Shown: positions 53,740-62,621 of the stretch, one piece after another
Numbering within the stretch: the first letter of the stretch is position 1
How the letters are laid out: each line of letters begins with the position of its first letter
Assembly (NCBI GenBank): GCA_964529415.1
Contig: CAZGWD010000019.1
Span: 1-64,000 of the forward strand
Source of the DNA: CAYMPH01 sp964529415
Lineage (GTDB): Bacteria > Spirochaetota > UBA4802 > UBA5550
Direction of reading: 5' to 3'
Length of the DNA stretch: 64,000 nucleotides
Position numbers and translations under genes: made by a program
The notes under the pieces: generated by a model
What the model saw: the letters and a program-made list of their open reading frames with translations, nothing else
What the model was told of the DNA's origin: nothing
Database searches by the model: none

Positions 53740-53913
53740 TCAATTACCTGAAAGTACGTACTTATTAATAAGCATTTCAGCCTGCATTGGTGTCAGATCA
53801 AATTTCCTCGAAGCTTCATTAATAAGCTCTGATCTTTTTGCATCCGGGTTTTCTTTTAATTCACCGCTTATGTAGCGGATCGCATTTTCAACTGATAAAT
53901 CAACATCAGACAT
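53740..53913 (-). CDS. Small acidic helical protein, unknown
   Basis: This 57-codon ORF has a strong ribosome site (GGAGG about seven bases before the ATG at 53913) and sits between two minus-strand genes with 22- and 30-base gaps. The product is helical (SVENAIRYISGELKENP, RSELINEASRKFDLTP, QAEMLINKYV), with no membrane segment or Cys. No family recognised. Its ribosome site, codon pattern and position make it a probable real gene that length cut-offs would miss. Confidence 0.7.
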   Translation of the reverse strand: MSDVDLSVENAIRYISGELKENPDAKRSELINEASRKFDLTPMQAEMLINKYVLSGN

Positions 53914-53935
53914 TGATTTTCCTCCATTTATTTAA

Positions 53936-54814
53936 TTAAAGCCCTCTCATGTATTCGGGCTTGAGAATTGACTCATTTCGTTTTGATACAATATCATTAA
54001 GCAATTTCAATACATTTTTTTTATCCGCAGGAAAATTTGCGCGGATAGGCACATAATTTGAAGCATGGTTTGATGTGAAGAATATATTTTTATCAGTATT
54101 AATATTCTCAATCATTATTTTAAGTTCTTCAACCAGTGCGATTTTATCAGGAAGCCTGAATTCACCGGAAATAATATCACCATGCAATTTGGTGTTTGGA
54201 AGAATCATTACTGTCAGAGCAGATGCGTAATCAGGAGATATTCTGCTGATCAGTTTTCCGCTTGCTTCAGCGTGATCGTGTGAAAGTTCAACGCCGCCTA
54301 TTCCGAGAAGATAAGTTTGAGAAAGTAAAATTCCGGCTTCCATAACTTTTTTTGCAGACTCTTCAATTCTATCAGGCAGAGCTCCTTTTCTGATTTTACG
54401 CAGAACAATTTCGCTTCCGCTTTCCACACCCTGATAAACAATCCCGAGACCTGCTTCTTTCAATTCTTTCAGCTCAGCAGGAGTTTTCTTGATTATTGCC
54501 TTGGTGTTGCCGTATACTCCGATTCTCTCAATAGAAGAATTTTTTTTCCTTAATCTGCCGATTATATCAAGAAGCTGGCTCGTAGGAAGTATAAGCGCAT
54601 CGCCGTCTGCAATAAAAACTTTTTCCCATTTCATTCCGCGCGATGAAGCCTCTTCGATGTCCCTGTCAATAACAGCTTTATCCTTTATGTGAAATTTTAC
54701 ATTTTTATAAGCTCCGCAAAATGTACACATATTATGCGAGCATCCGACAGTTACCTGTAAAATCAGACTGTATGCTTCGCTTGGCGGCCTGATTACATTT
54801 CCAACATAATTCAT
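53936..54814 (-). CDS. Radical SAM protein (Elp3-like CX4CX2C type)
   Basis: The 292-aa enzyme has cluster cysteines C25, C30 and C33 in GCSHNMCTFCGAYK, a CX4CX2C spacing typical of an Elp3-like radical-SAM subgroup. FIADGDALILP, YQGVESGSE and LSQTYLLGIGG are typical barrel motifs. There is no cobalamin or SPASM domain. Reaction unknown. Its ATG overlaps the queE stop by 4 bases, so it is translationally coupled to queE, though a role in queuosine-related modification is only a guess. Confidence 0.85.
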   Translation of the reverse strand: MNYVGNVIRPPSEAYSLILQVTVGCSHNMCTFCGAYKNVKFHIKDKAVIDRDIEEASSRGMKWEKVFIADGDALILPTSQLLDIIGRLRKKNSSIERIGVYGNTKAIIKKTPAELKELKEAGLGIVYQGVESGSEIVLRKIRKGALPDRIEESAKKVMEAGILLSQTYLLGIGGVELSHDHAEASGKLISRISPDYASALTVMILPNTKLHGDIISGEFRLPDKIALVEELKIMIENINTDKNIFFTSNHASNYVPIRANFPADKKNVLKLLNDIVSKRNESILKPEYMRGL

Positions 54815-55476
54815 AATATTAAATTTCCTGATATTTTATTTTCCGGTATATCCTGCCAGATCAGTTTATGCAATTGCAGATTGAGTCTTGCATCAAGTTT
54901 GTTCAGTATTATTAACTCAGAAAGCTCTCCAGGCGTCATTTTCCCTGAAGCCGGGGAAAAACTTAAAGACGCCCTGATATTGTTAATATTTTCTTTTATG
55001 AAAATCAAGGAAAAATCAAAGTCTTTCCTGTCCGATATAACAAATTTCAACTCATCCTGTTCCGTTAAAATTTCAAGATTCTCTTTATGGAAAAACTTCG
55101 ACTCCCCGCTTGAAGGAGTTTTCACATCAACAATTTTTCTCGCTTCAGAATTTATATTACTTAAAGAGATACTTCCGTTTGTTTCAATCTGTACATTATA
55201 ATTCTTTTCAATTAATTTATTCACTAAAATAGGGGTATTGCTCTGAACTAATGGCTCGCCGCCTGTTATAGTTATATGATTAAATGGCATCTGCTTTTCA
55301 GCAATAGCAAGAATCTTATTGATAGAACATGTGATTCCTTCATCCCGGGCATATTTTGTATCACAATATGAACAGTTAAGATTGCATCCGCAAAGTCTTA
55401 TAAATAAAGATGTGAGTCCTGCAGTTCGGGATTCACCCTGTATTGAGTAGAAAATTTCATTTACAAAAAGATCCAT
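54811..55476 (-). CDS. queE: 7-carboxy-7-deazaguanine synthase
   Basis: The 221-aa radical-SAM enzyme converts 6-carboxy-tetrahydropterin to 7-carboxy-7-deazaguanine, for queuosine or 7-deazaguanine DNA modification. EIFYSIQGES at the N-terminus, CNLNCSYCDT (C31, C35, C38), and ITGGEPL and the VDVKTPSS region are diagnostic. queC, queD and queF are not visible in the window. It is coupled to the downstream radical-SAM gene by an ATGA-type overlap. Confidence 0.94.
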   Translation of the reverse strand: MDLFVNEIFYSIQGESRTAGLTSLFIRLCGCNLNCSYCDTKYARDEGITCSINKILAIAEKQMPFNHITITGGEPLVQSNTPILVNKLIEKNYNVQIETNGSISLSNINSEARKIVDVKTPSSGESKFFHKENLEILTEQDELKFVISDRKDFDFSLIFIKENINNIRASLSFSPASGKMTPGELSELIILNKLDARLNLQLHKLIWQDIPENKISGNLIL

Positions 55477-55536
55477 AATACAAAGTAATATAATTCTGAC
55501 ATTAATGTCAATTTTGATTTTGATACTTTTAAAAAG

Positions 55537-55565
55537 AAAAAGCCCTGCAAATACAGAGCTTTTTT
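55537..55565 (-). terminator. Intrinsic terminator downstream of the LysM gene
   Basis: AAAAAGCCCTG (55537-55547) pairs with CAGAGCTTTTT (55554-55564) with one mismatch; both strands have a T-run. It sits about 70 bases past the LysM stop, upstream of queE, so it would separate the two transcripts. The sequence is close to that of the 41823 terminator. Confidence 0.75.
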
Positions 55566-55632
55566 AAAATTATAATTTTTAATCAGTCACCCTCTTCTAT
55601 AAATGCCTGCGCTGAGCTGAGTCGAAGCGGAA

Positions 55633-56652
55633 TTACTTTTTCTTCGGCATTTTCAGTTTCTGACCTGTATAAATCAATGATGGTTTTGCAATTTCTTTTA
55701 TATTTAAATCATAAATATCTTTCCATTTATTGAAATCTCCAAATTCTTTTTTTGCTATATCAATCAGGGAATCTTTTTCTTTAACAATATAATATCCGGT
55801 TAAATCTTCCTGTTTCGGCTCAACTTTTTTAACAGGAACAATTTCTTTTTTTTCCGGAGCCTTTATAATTTTTTCATCAATTACCGGTTTTATAATTTCC
55901 GTCTTTTTTTCATCTGCTTTTTTTACCTGCTTATCTTCAACCTGCATCTGTTTAACAGACTGTGTTTGAGATTTCATTTTATTTGAAATTGTAGATAATA
56001 CATTAGGAAAAAACAGATAAACACCCAGAGCAGCTATCAGAAGAATTATAATAACCCATACTATTTTCGGGAAAGAGCTTTTTTTAGGTTTAGTTTTTAT
56101 TTTTGGTGCTTCAACATTTCCCTGACTGATAATTTCTGTCATGAAATCTCTTTGCGGTTCTTTTTTAACCGGCGCTGCAGGTGCTGCTTTTTTAACAGTA
56201 GCTTTTCTTGCAGGCACTGATTTTTTTGGCGCTGCTTTTTTCACTATTACGGCTTTCTTAGCTGGAGAAGTTTTCTTTACAACTGCCTTTTTTTTAACTG
56301 CTGCTTTCTTAACTGGAACAGTTTTCTTTACAGGTTGAGCTTTTTTAACTGCAGCCCGTTTATTAGGTTCGGTTTTTTTTCTTGAAGTTGATTTCATCGC
56401 AGCCCATCTCCTGATTTCAGTTCTGAACCAAGCGTCCGATTCTTTTGTGAATTTAAAATTATCGCGAATGTAACTTATTGTAGTTTTTTCTATATCTGTA
56501 TATTCATCTGAATCTTTAACTGATTTCAAAACAGCTTTTGCATCATTAAGTGACAGCCTGCCGTCTCCTTTGCCGGAGCTGAGGGATTTTGCAATGTCAA
56601 TCAGCTTTTTATCGTAATTTTTACCATTAATTTTAATATAGTATGCTGCCAT
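55633..56652 (-). CDS. Histone-H1-like / transmembrane / LysM protein
   Basis: The 339-aa protein has an unusual four-part layout. Residues 1-85 are a helical domain (SLNDAKAVLKSV, AWFRTEIRRW). Residues 90-165 are a Lys/Ala/Pro-rich tail of repeated VKKAA/AKKAV units like histone H1. A single transmembrane helix lies at 197-215. A second charged linker leads to a C-terminal LysM domain at about 286-336 (YYIVKEKDSLIDIAKKEFGD). Topology would place the basic tail in the cytoplasm and LysM in the periplasm. It may tether DNA or RNA to the cell wall; this is inference. GGAG precedes the ATG. Confidence 0.8.
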   Translation of the reverse strand: MAAYYIKINGKNYDKKLIDIAKSLSSGKGDGRLSLNDAKAVLKSVKDSDEYTDIEKTTISYIRDNFKFTKESDAWFRTEIRRWAAMKSTSRKKTEPNKRAAVKKAQPVKKTVPVKKAAVKKKAVVKKTSPAKKAVIVKKAAPKKSVPARKATVKKAAPAAPVKKEPQRDFMTEIISQGNVEAPKIKTKPKKSSFPKIVWVIIILLIAALGVYLFFPNVLSTISNKMKSQTQSVKQMQVEDKQVKKADEKKTEIIKPVIDEKIIKAPEKKEIVPVKKVEPKQEDLTGYYIVKEKDSLIDIAKKEFGDFNKWKDIYDLNIKEIAKPSLIYTGQKLKMPKKK

Positions 56653-56775
56653 TTCATTTCTCCAGAAAAATGATATTAATGAGACATAATTATAAATATA
56701 GCTCTGAAAATGTCAAGGAATATACTCTATTTTTTTTACCTGCATACGAGGTGAAACAGTCATCAAAAAAAAATC

Positions 56776-56790
56776 TTGACACTCGAAGCC
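56776..56790 (+). promoter_or_regulatory. Shared cis element upstream of the ACP-KS unit
   Basis: TTGACACTC, one base, AAGCC (56776-56790), after an A-run. Nearly the same block (TTGACACTCAAGCC) precedes the second transcription unit of the cluster at 62149-62162. The TTGACA can serve as a -35 box, but no clear -10 follows at 17 bp, so an activator or repressor site is possible. Confidence 0.4.
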
Positions 56791-56854
56791 TATAAAAAGT
56801 TGATTAAAATCTCTATATTCAGTATGAAAATAAAGCAATAAGGATTATTTAATA

Positions 56855-57115
56855 ATGGAAAAACTTATAAAAGAGCTGAAAGTTAAAGTTGTTGAAACGC
56901 TCGACCTCCCGGATATCAAAGCAGAAGATATTGATGAAAATGCCCAGCTTGTAGGAGGTGATCTTGGAATTGATTCAATCGATGTTCTTGAGCTTGTAAT
57001 GATGATTGAAAAAGATTACGGAGTAAAAATAGATAATAAGGAACTCGGGGCCGAAGTTTTTAAGTCAGTGAAAAGTCTCGCTGAATTTATCAGCAAAAAT
57101 TCAACCGGAGCATAA
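56855..57115 (+). CDS. Acyl carrier protein 1 of the biosynthetic cluster
   Basis: The 86-aa ACP has its phosphopantetheine Ser in GIDSIDVLELV, and FKSVKSLAEFISKN at the end. It is distinct from a housekeeping AcpP (GGDLGIDSID rather than DLGADSLD). AAGGA lies before the ATG. It is the first gene of a likely four-gene unit, two bases before the ketosynthase, which uses it as partner. Confidence 0.93.
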   Translation: MEKLIKELKVKVVETLDLPDIKAEDIDENAQLVGGDLGIDSIDVLELVMMIEKDYGVKIDNKELGAEVFKSVKSLAEFISKNSTGA

Positions 57116-57117
57116 TT

Positions 57118-59307
57118 TTGGGCTCTATTAAAGCTTTTATCACCGGTGCCGGTATTGTTACACCAGCCGGTATCGGATTAGATAAGAACTTGAAGGCTTT
57201 AAAAGAAAACTTGAGTTTATTAAAACCGCTGACCCTTTTCAAACCGGAAAGTTTACCGCCATTGCCAGCCGGGCAGATATTAGAAAACATAGAATCAGAC
57301 CCTGTACCCAGAACCCACTCTCTTGCTTTTCTCGCAGCTGAAGAAGCATTGAAAGGTCACAAAATTCCACCTGATGCAATAGTTCTTGGCATTACTACCG
57401 GCGGAATGTTTGACACTGAAATTAATCTGAAAAACGGAATAACTGATCCAGCAAAGTATGCATATCATGGTACTGGAACTGTAGTCACATATCTTGCGAA
57501 AAAATTCAAATGCGTCGGGCCGCTTATAACAATATCTACCGCATGTTCTTCAGGAACTGCTGCAGTAAAACTTGCTCTTGAACTTATTCGATGCGGAAAA
57601 GCAAAAAGAGTATTAGCAGGTGGAGCGGATTCAATTTGCAAACTTACATATTACGGGTTTAATTCTCTGCAGCTTATAGACCCATCCGGATCAAAGCCGT
57701 TTGATAAAGATAGAAAAGGAATGTCAGTTGCTGAAGGAGCAGGATTTCTGTTCATAGAAGCTCTTGAGAAAAAACCGGATAAAGCAATTGCAGAAATTTT
57801 AGGTGGAGGGCTTTCCTGTGACGCATATCATCCTGCACAGCCTCACCCTGATGGTGATGGGGCTTTTTCTGCTATGGAAAAAGCATTGTTTGATTCAGGG
57901 ACTGAAGCTTCTTCAATAGATTATATAAATCTGCATGGAACCGGAACAATTGACAATGACAGGTCTGAAGCAGCTGCTGTTATAAAATTATTCGGAAACA
58001 ATATTCCGCCTCTATCATCAATAAAAGGTCTGATAGGGCATTCTCTCGGCGCCTCAGGAGCCATTGAAGCTGTTGTGAGTACAATGGCAATTAAAGAAGG
58101 ATTCATTCCTGCGAATACAGGATGCATTAATCCTGATTCAGGCCTTGGAATCAATCCAGTTTTAAATCCGCAAAATAAAAATATAAATGCCGTATTATCA
58201 AACTCACTCGGCTTCGGAGGCAATAATGCATCAGCTGTTATTGCAAAACCCGGAATGTTTGAAAGCGGGAAGCAAACAAGAAAACTTCCTGCATTAAGAA
58301 TAATCGGAGCATCCTGCCTTACAGGAGCCGGAGATTTAAATGCCTCCATTAATAAAATATCATCCGGGGAAAACATAAAAGGCATTTTCCCTGATGCTGA
58401 ACTTATGAAAAAATTCAATCCGAAAGAAGCAAGAAGAATGAAACGCCTTTCAAAAATTACTTTTTCTCTTGCTGAAGATGCCTTAAAAGATTCCGGCCTG
58501 GAGTCTTCTCCTGATTCAATTTATTTCGGAACAGACTGGGGCCCGTTAACTGAAACCCATGATTTCATTGACAGCCTGTTCACTACAAAAGAGAAATTTG
58601 CAAGTCCCACAGATTTCGTGGGTTCTGTTCATAATTCACCTGCAGGACTTCTTGCTATAAAATATAAAGCTAAGGGTCCGTGCGTAACTGTAACAGGAAG
58701 CGACTGCTCATTTTATCAGGCTCTTCTTTCAGCAAGCCTGCTTGCAGAGCAGGGTTCAAAATCGTTTCTTATTGCAGCAGAGGAATACCACGAAAAATAT
58801 ACAGCTATTTTTGATAAATCATCAGCAATGGATGATACTCAATCAGACGGAGGCGGCGCGTTTTGTCTTGAGATGAGCGATAGCCCCGGAGTTTATATAA
58901 ACCAGGCTTATCATCAGATATCATACAGCAATCCGGATTGGGCTCTTTCACTGATCAGGGATCTTGGAGGAGTTGAAAGGATCAGGGATGAATACAAGGT
59001 TTTATTCGTTGGGATTCCTGCATGCTATAATGAACCTGGAGAGAAACAGCTGACCCAGTTTATTAATATCACAAAATATAAAGGAAGCATTGTCAGATAC
59101 AGAAAATTTACAGGTGAGTATTCAGCCTCTACTTCTGCAGCTGCTGCATTTGCCTCAAGATTCGTAAAACATGAATCTGTACCAGGTGCATTATTATCAA
59201 TGGTGAATAATGTTAAAAGTGCAGGTGTTGATTTAAATGGCAAAGGTATACTTCTACTGGGATTCGGCGGATTCATATCTGCAGTTGAAATATTTAATAA
59301 AAAATAA
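57118..59307 (+). CDS. Fused ketosynthase-chain length factor-like protein
   Basis: The 729-aa protein holds two thiolase-fold halves. Residues 1-380 form a complete beta-ketoacyl synthase with C143 (STACSSG), H273 (HGTGT) and H308 (GHSLGASG). Residues about 390-729 resemble the Ketoacyl-synt_2/chain-length-factor type: DFVGSVHNSPAGLL (500-512), GSDCSF with C530, but no clear HGT or GH motifs. KS and CLF are normally separate genes in aryl polyene and type II PKS systems; here they are one chain. The start is a TTG with CCGGAG upstream, two bases after the ACP stop. Confidence 0.87.
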   Translation: MGSIKAFITGAGIVTPAGIGLDKNLKALKENLSLLKPLTLFKPESLPPLPAGQILENIESDPVPRTHSLAFLAAEEALKGHKIPPDAIVLGITTGGMFDTEINLKNGITDPAKYAYHGTGTVVTYLAKKFKCVGPLITISTACSSGTAAVKLALELIRCGKAKRVLAGGADSICKLTYYGFNSLQLIDPSGSKPFDKDRKGMSVAEGAGFLFIEALEKKPDKAIAEILGGGLSCDAYHPAQPHPDGDGAFSAMEKALFDSGTEASSIDYINLHGTGTIDNDRSEAAAVIKLFGNNIPPLSSIKGLIGHSLGASGAIEAVVSTMAIKEGFIPANTGCINPDSGLGINPVLNPQNKNINAVLSNSLGFGGNNASAVIAKPGMFESGKQTRKLPALRIIGASCLTGAGDLNASINKISSGENIKGIFPDAELMKKFNPKEARRMKRLSKITFSLAEDALKDSGLESSPDSIYFGTDWGPLTETHDFIDSLFTTKEKFASPTDFVGSVHNSPAGLLAIKYKAKGPCVTVTGSDCSFYQALLSASLLAEQGSKSFLIAAEEYHEKYTAIFDKSSAMDDTQSDGGGAFCLEMSDSPGVYINQAYHQISYSNPDWALSLIRDLGGVERIRDEYKVLFVGIPACYNEPGEKQLTQFINITKYKGSIVRYRKFTGEYSASTSAAAAFASRFVKHESVPGALLSMVNNVKSAGVDLNGKGILLLGFGGFISAVEIFNKK

Positions 59308-59310
59308 TCT

Positions 59311-60660
59311 ATGAATGTACTACTGATATCAGCTAACAGGCTCGCAGCCCCGTACCCGGTTTACCCGCTTGGTCTGGATTATGTAGCTGCCTCTATTTCA
59401 AAAAAGCACACAGTAAAAATAATAGACATGAATATTATACAGAATTATGAAAATCTTTCTTCTGAAATTATATCCTTCAAACCGGATGTTGTTGGCATAT
59501 CAATCAGAAATGTGGATAACACAGATTCATCATCCCCTCTCGGATTCATAGATGAATACAGAAAGCTTGTTGAAGAAACCAAGAAAAACACACACTCGCC
59601 TGTTGTTCTTGGCGGCAGCGGGTACACTATTTTTCCGGATAAAATACTTAATGCGGTCGGAGCGGATTACGGGGTAATAGGTGAAGGTGAAAAATTTTCA
59701 TTGCTCCTTGATTCCCTTGAAAATAATGAAAAACATATAAGTATTCCAGGAATAATTTCAAACGGACAGAAAGGTGAAATACCATCTCCATGGAAATCTT
59801 CATTCACAAGAGCAAACCCGGGCGACTCGAAGCATGCTTCATTTTATCTGTCAAAAGGGGGAATGCTCAACATTCAGTCAAAACGAGGCTGCCCGTTTAA
59901 ATGCGTTTATTGCACCTACCCTCATATCGAGGGAAGTGCACAGAGGATAATTCAGCCGGATGATGTTGCACAGACTGTTGTGCAGATTCAAAATGCGGGC
60001 GCGAAATATTTCTTTATAACAGATTCAGCTTTTAATTCAGACTATGGACACAGCAGAAATGTTGCAGATTCTTTCATTAAAGCTGGAGTGTCAATTCCCT
60101 GGGGTGCATTTTTCGCACCTACAGTTCCTCCTCCGGACTATTACAGTTTAATGAAAAAAGCCGGTTTATCACACGTTGAATTCGGAACAGAATCTCTATC
60201 GGACAAAATGCTTTCTGCATATAGAAAACCATTTAAAACTGCTGATGTTTTCAAGGCTCACGAATCTGCTGTTAATGCAGATCTTTATACTGCACATTAC
60301 CTTCTGCTCGGAGGTCCGGGTGAAACCCGTGAAACTTTAGATGAAACACTTTCCAATGCAGAAAAACTGTTTAAAACAGTACTGTTCTTTTTCTGCGGCA
60401 TACGAATATATCCTCATACAGCTCTGTATGATATTGCATTGTCAGAGGGCATGATAAAAGAAAGCGATGATTTGCTTAATCCGGTTTATTATCAGTCAAA
60501 ACATATTTCTACTGAAGAAATAATCCGGATTGTAACAGAAAAAAAAGGCGAAAAACAGAACTGGATTGTAGGTTCCGGCGGAGATAAAACAAAACGCATA
60601 ACTGAAAAAATGTACAGAAGAGGGCACACAGGCCCTCTCTGGGAAATGCTCATCCAATGA
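59311..60660 (+). CDS. B12-binding radical SAM protein, lipid-biosynthesis type
   Basis: The 449-aa enzyme has an N-terminal cobalamin-binding domain (residues 1-140, with VVLGGSGYT) and radical-SAM cysteines C194, C198 and C201 in RGCPFKCVYC. TDSAFNSDYGHSR and LLLGGPGETRETLDETL follow. Related proteins accompany fatty-acid or lipid clusters and may methylate or rearrange an unactivated carbon. It starts three bases after the KS gene and its stop overlaps the next start (ATGA). Confidence 0.9.
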   Translation: MNVLLISANRLAAPYPVYPLGLDYVAASISKKHTVKIIDMNIIQNYENLSSEIISFKPDVVGISIRNVDNTDSSSPLGFIDEYRKLVEETKKNTHSPVVLGGSGYTIFPDKILNAVGADYGVIGEGEKFSLLLDSLENNEKHISIPGIISNGQKGEIPSPWKSSFTRANPGDSKHASFYLSKGGMLNIQSKRGCPFKCVYCTYPHIEGSAQRIIQPDDVAQTVVQIQNAGAKYFFITDSAFNSDYGHSRNVADSFIKAGVSIPWGAFFAPTVPPPDYYSLMKKAGLSHVEFGTESLSDKMLSAYRKPFKTADVFKAHESAVNADLYTAHYLLLGGPGETRETLDETLSNAEKLFKTVLFFFCGIRIYPHTALYDIALSEGMIKESDDLLNPVYYQSKHISTEEIIRIVTEKKGEKQNWIVGSGGDKTKRITEKMYRRGHTGPLWEMLIQ

Positions 60661-62117
60661 AAAATTCAAAAAAAGGTCCGCTGATATTTCCGCTTGCTCC
60701 TGCTCATCTTTTCGGAATTGGAGCCTTCCAGACAGCTGCAGCGCTTCTGATTATAGCTCCAGAATATTTTTATATTCCTCTGCTTATTTTTATTTTTATC
60801 TGTGGTGCAGCGCCTTTCATGCCTCGGACCAATTATTTTCTGCCTGTTACAAGCAAAGGGATAATTTCTGACTCAGTTTCCCTTACCTTTGATGATGGAC
60901 CTGATCCTGTTATAACTCCTCTTGTTTTAAAACTTTTAAAAAAATACAACCTGAAAGCAGCATTTTTTGTGACAGGAATAAATGCTGAAAAATATCCTGC
61001 TGTTATACGCAGCATTTTAAAAGACGGCCATGAAATCTGCAATCATTCATACAGTCACGATCCATTTATTATGCTGAAATCTTTCAGGAAGCTTGAATAT
61101 GATATTAAAAAAGCATGCGATGTCATTAAATCTTTTGGTGTTGAATCCCGCGCATTCAGGCCTCCTGTCGGCATAACAAGCCCGAGATTATGGAGAATTC
61201 TTATTGAAGAAAATTTATTTTGCGTAAATTTCAGTGTCAAAGCCTGCGATTTAGGAAATAGAAGAATTCAAAATTTATCAGATAAAATTTTAAAAAAAGT
61301 AAAAGCCCGAGATATTATTCTCCTGCATGATACATCTCCAAAAAACACCACATCTGATTATTTAGTTTCTGAATTTGAAAAACTGATTCTCGGATTAAAA
61401 AATAAAAATCTCAATATAATCCCTCTGTCTAAACTTACGGGCAGAGAAATAATGACCCGGAAGAATAAAAGCAAAAATCCTGCTGAAGCGTTTTATGACG
61501 ATCTCGGCCATAAATATGATGATGAGCAATCCAAAGCAGCTGTTTCTCCTGCAAGACAAAAAGAATTGGAACTTTTTAAAACATCATTTGAATCATTTTT
61601 AAAAAAGAATTTCACTGTACTTGAACTTGGAGCAGGCACAGGAAGGTTTACGCTTCCTGTTGCAAAAAAAGTAAAGCAGGTAATTGCAGCTGATATATCA
61701 TCAAACATGCTTGATGTTCTTAGAATCAAAGCTGATAAGAATAAAATAAAGAATATTTCCACAGTAGTATCAGATATAGAAGAATTTAATTCAGAAAAAA
61801 AATATGACGCTATATGCTCATTTTCCGCTCTTGAATATATTTCTGATCTTGAAGGAATAATCAGAAAAGCATATATATCATTAAAACCGGAAGGAATAAT
61901 ATATTTTATAACATCACGCACTTCCTTATTCAGATTTTTTGTTCAAATCGGCAATGCGATAAGACAGGGTGTATGGCTCAGAGCAAGAAGTGCGCGCGAA
62001 GTCAGAAGGTTTTTAATAAATGCCGGTTTTTCAGAGATTCAAGTCAAAGGGCATTTGTTCCGCTCAATTATCAGCGGTGGAATGCTAATTGAAATAAAAG
62101 CCATTAAAAAAAAATAA
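60657..62117 (+). CDS. Polysaccharide deacetylase-SAM methyltransferase fusion
   Basis: The 486-aa protein has two N-terminal hydrophobic segments (about 10-55) and a NodB-type deacetylase domain: TFDDGPDP with D79/D80, HSYSH with H130/H134, FRPPVG and LLHDTSP. A class I methyltransferase domain follows from about residue 270 (VLELGAGTGRFT at 321-332). Both active sites look intact. Such a fusion in a fatty-acid-like cluster suggests removal of an acyl group and methylation on the same lipid or sugar. It overlaps the upstream radical-SAM gene by 4 bases. Confidence 0.87.
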   Translation: MKNSKKGPLIFPLAPAHLFGIGAFQTAAALLIIAPEYFYIPLLIFIFICGAAPFMPRTNYFLPVTSKGIISDSVSLTFDDGPDPVITPLVLKLLKKYNLKAAFFVTGINAEKYPAVIRSILKDGHEICNHSYSHDPFIMLKSFRKLEYDIKKACDVIKSFGVESRAFRPPVGITSPRLWRILIEENLFCVNFSVKACDLGNRRIQNLSDKILKKVKARDIILLHDTSPKNTTSDYLVSEFEKLILGLKNKNLNIIPLSKLTGREIMTRKNKSKNPAEAFYDDLGHKYDDEQSKAAVSPARQKELELFKTSFESFLKKNFTVLELGAGTGRFTLPVAKKVKQVIAADISSNMLDVLRIKADKNKIKNISTVVSDIEEFNSEKKYDAICSFSALEYISDLEGIIRKAYISLKPEGIIYFITSRTSLFRFFVQIGNAIRQGVWLRARSAREVRRFLINAGFSEIQVKGHLFRSIISGGMLIEIKAIKKK

Positions 62118-62148
62118 TTTTTTTTAAATCAGGCTCTATTTTTTTTTG

Positions 62149-62162
62149 TTGACACTCAAGCC
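62149..62162 (+). promoter_or_regulatory. Shared cis element upstream of the dehydratase-ACP unit
   Basis: TTGACACTCAAGCC (62149-62162) after a T-run, matching 56776-56790 apart from one inserted base. It lies in a 105-base gap that starts the second transcription unit of the cluster. Confidence 0.4.
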
Positions 62163-62222
62163 CCTCTGCCGGATTTACAATAAGCTGTATAAAATTGTTT
62201 TTTTTGGATTAAAGTCTGGGAA

Positions 62223-62579
62223 ATGTGGCATAAATTATCAGAAATAAATGAAATAAGCGACCTTGAATTTTCATCTACAGTTCAAACTGGGAAAAATTCT
62301 TTATGGTTTGACGGCCATTTTGATGATAAGCCTATACTGCCTGGTATCGCTCAAACTGCAATGGTGTTTGAAGCAATTCAAAATCACGAATCCTTTAAAA
62401 GCAGTAATGATATAAAAATTAAATCCGTAAGGCGGGTAAGATTCAGAAGGCTTATATCACCTGATGAAGAAATCAATATCAGCATAAAAAGGAATTCTGA
62501 AAGTCCGGTTAATTTCAATTTTAAAATTCATGTAAAAAACGAACTGGCCTGCAGCGGAACTATTGAAACCTTAAATTAA
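62223..62579 (+). CDS. Hotdog 3-hydroxyacyl-ACP dehydratase-like protein
   Basis: The 118-aa single hotdog domain has the FabZ-type active site WFDGHFDDKPILPGIAQ (catalytic His at about 32), followed by the long helix. The catalytic Glu/Asp that normally follows on the helix is replaced or shifted (TAMVFEAI). It could dehydrate a 3-hydroxyacyl-ACP or act as a thioesterase or product-holding protein. It is short for FabZ (usually 140-150 aa). It leads the second unit. Confidence 0.8.
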   Translation: MWHKLSEINEISDLEFSSTVQTGKNSLWFDGHFDDKPILPGIAQTAMVFEAIQNHESFKSSNDIKIKSVRRVRFRRLISPDEEINISIKRNSESPVNFNFKIHVKNELACSGTIETLN

Positions 62580-62621
62580 AAATAAAACATAATGTTATAA
62601 TATTCTGGAGGATTATTTAAA

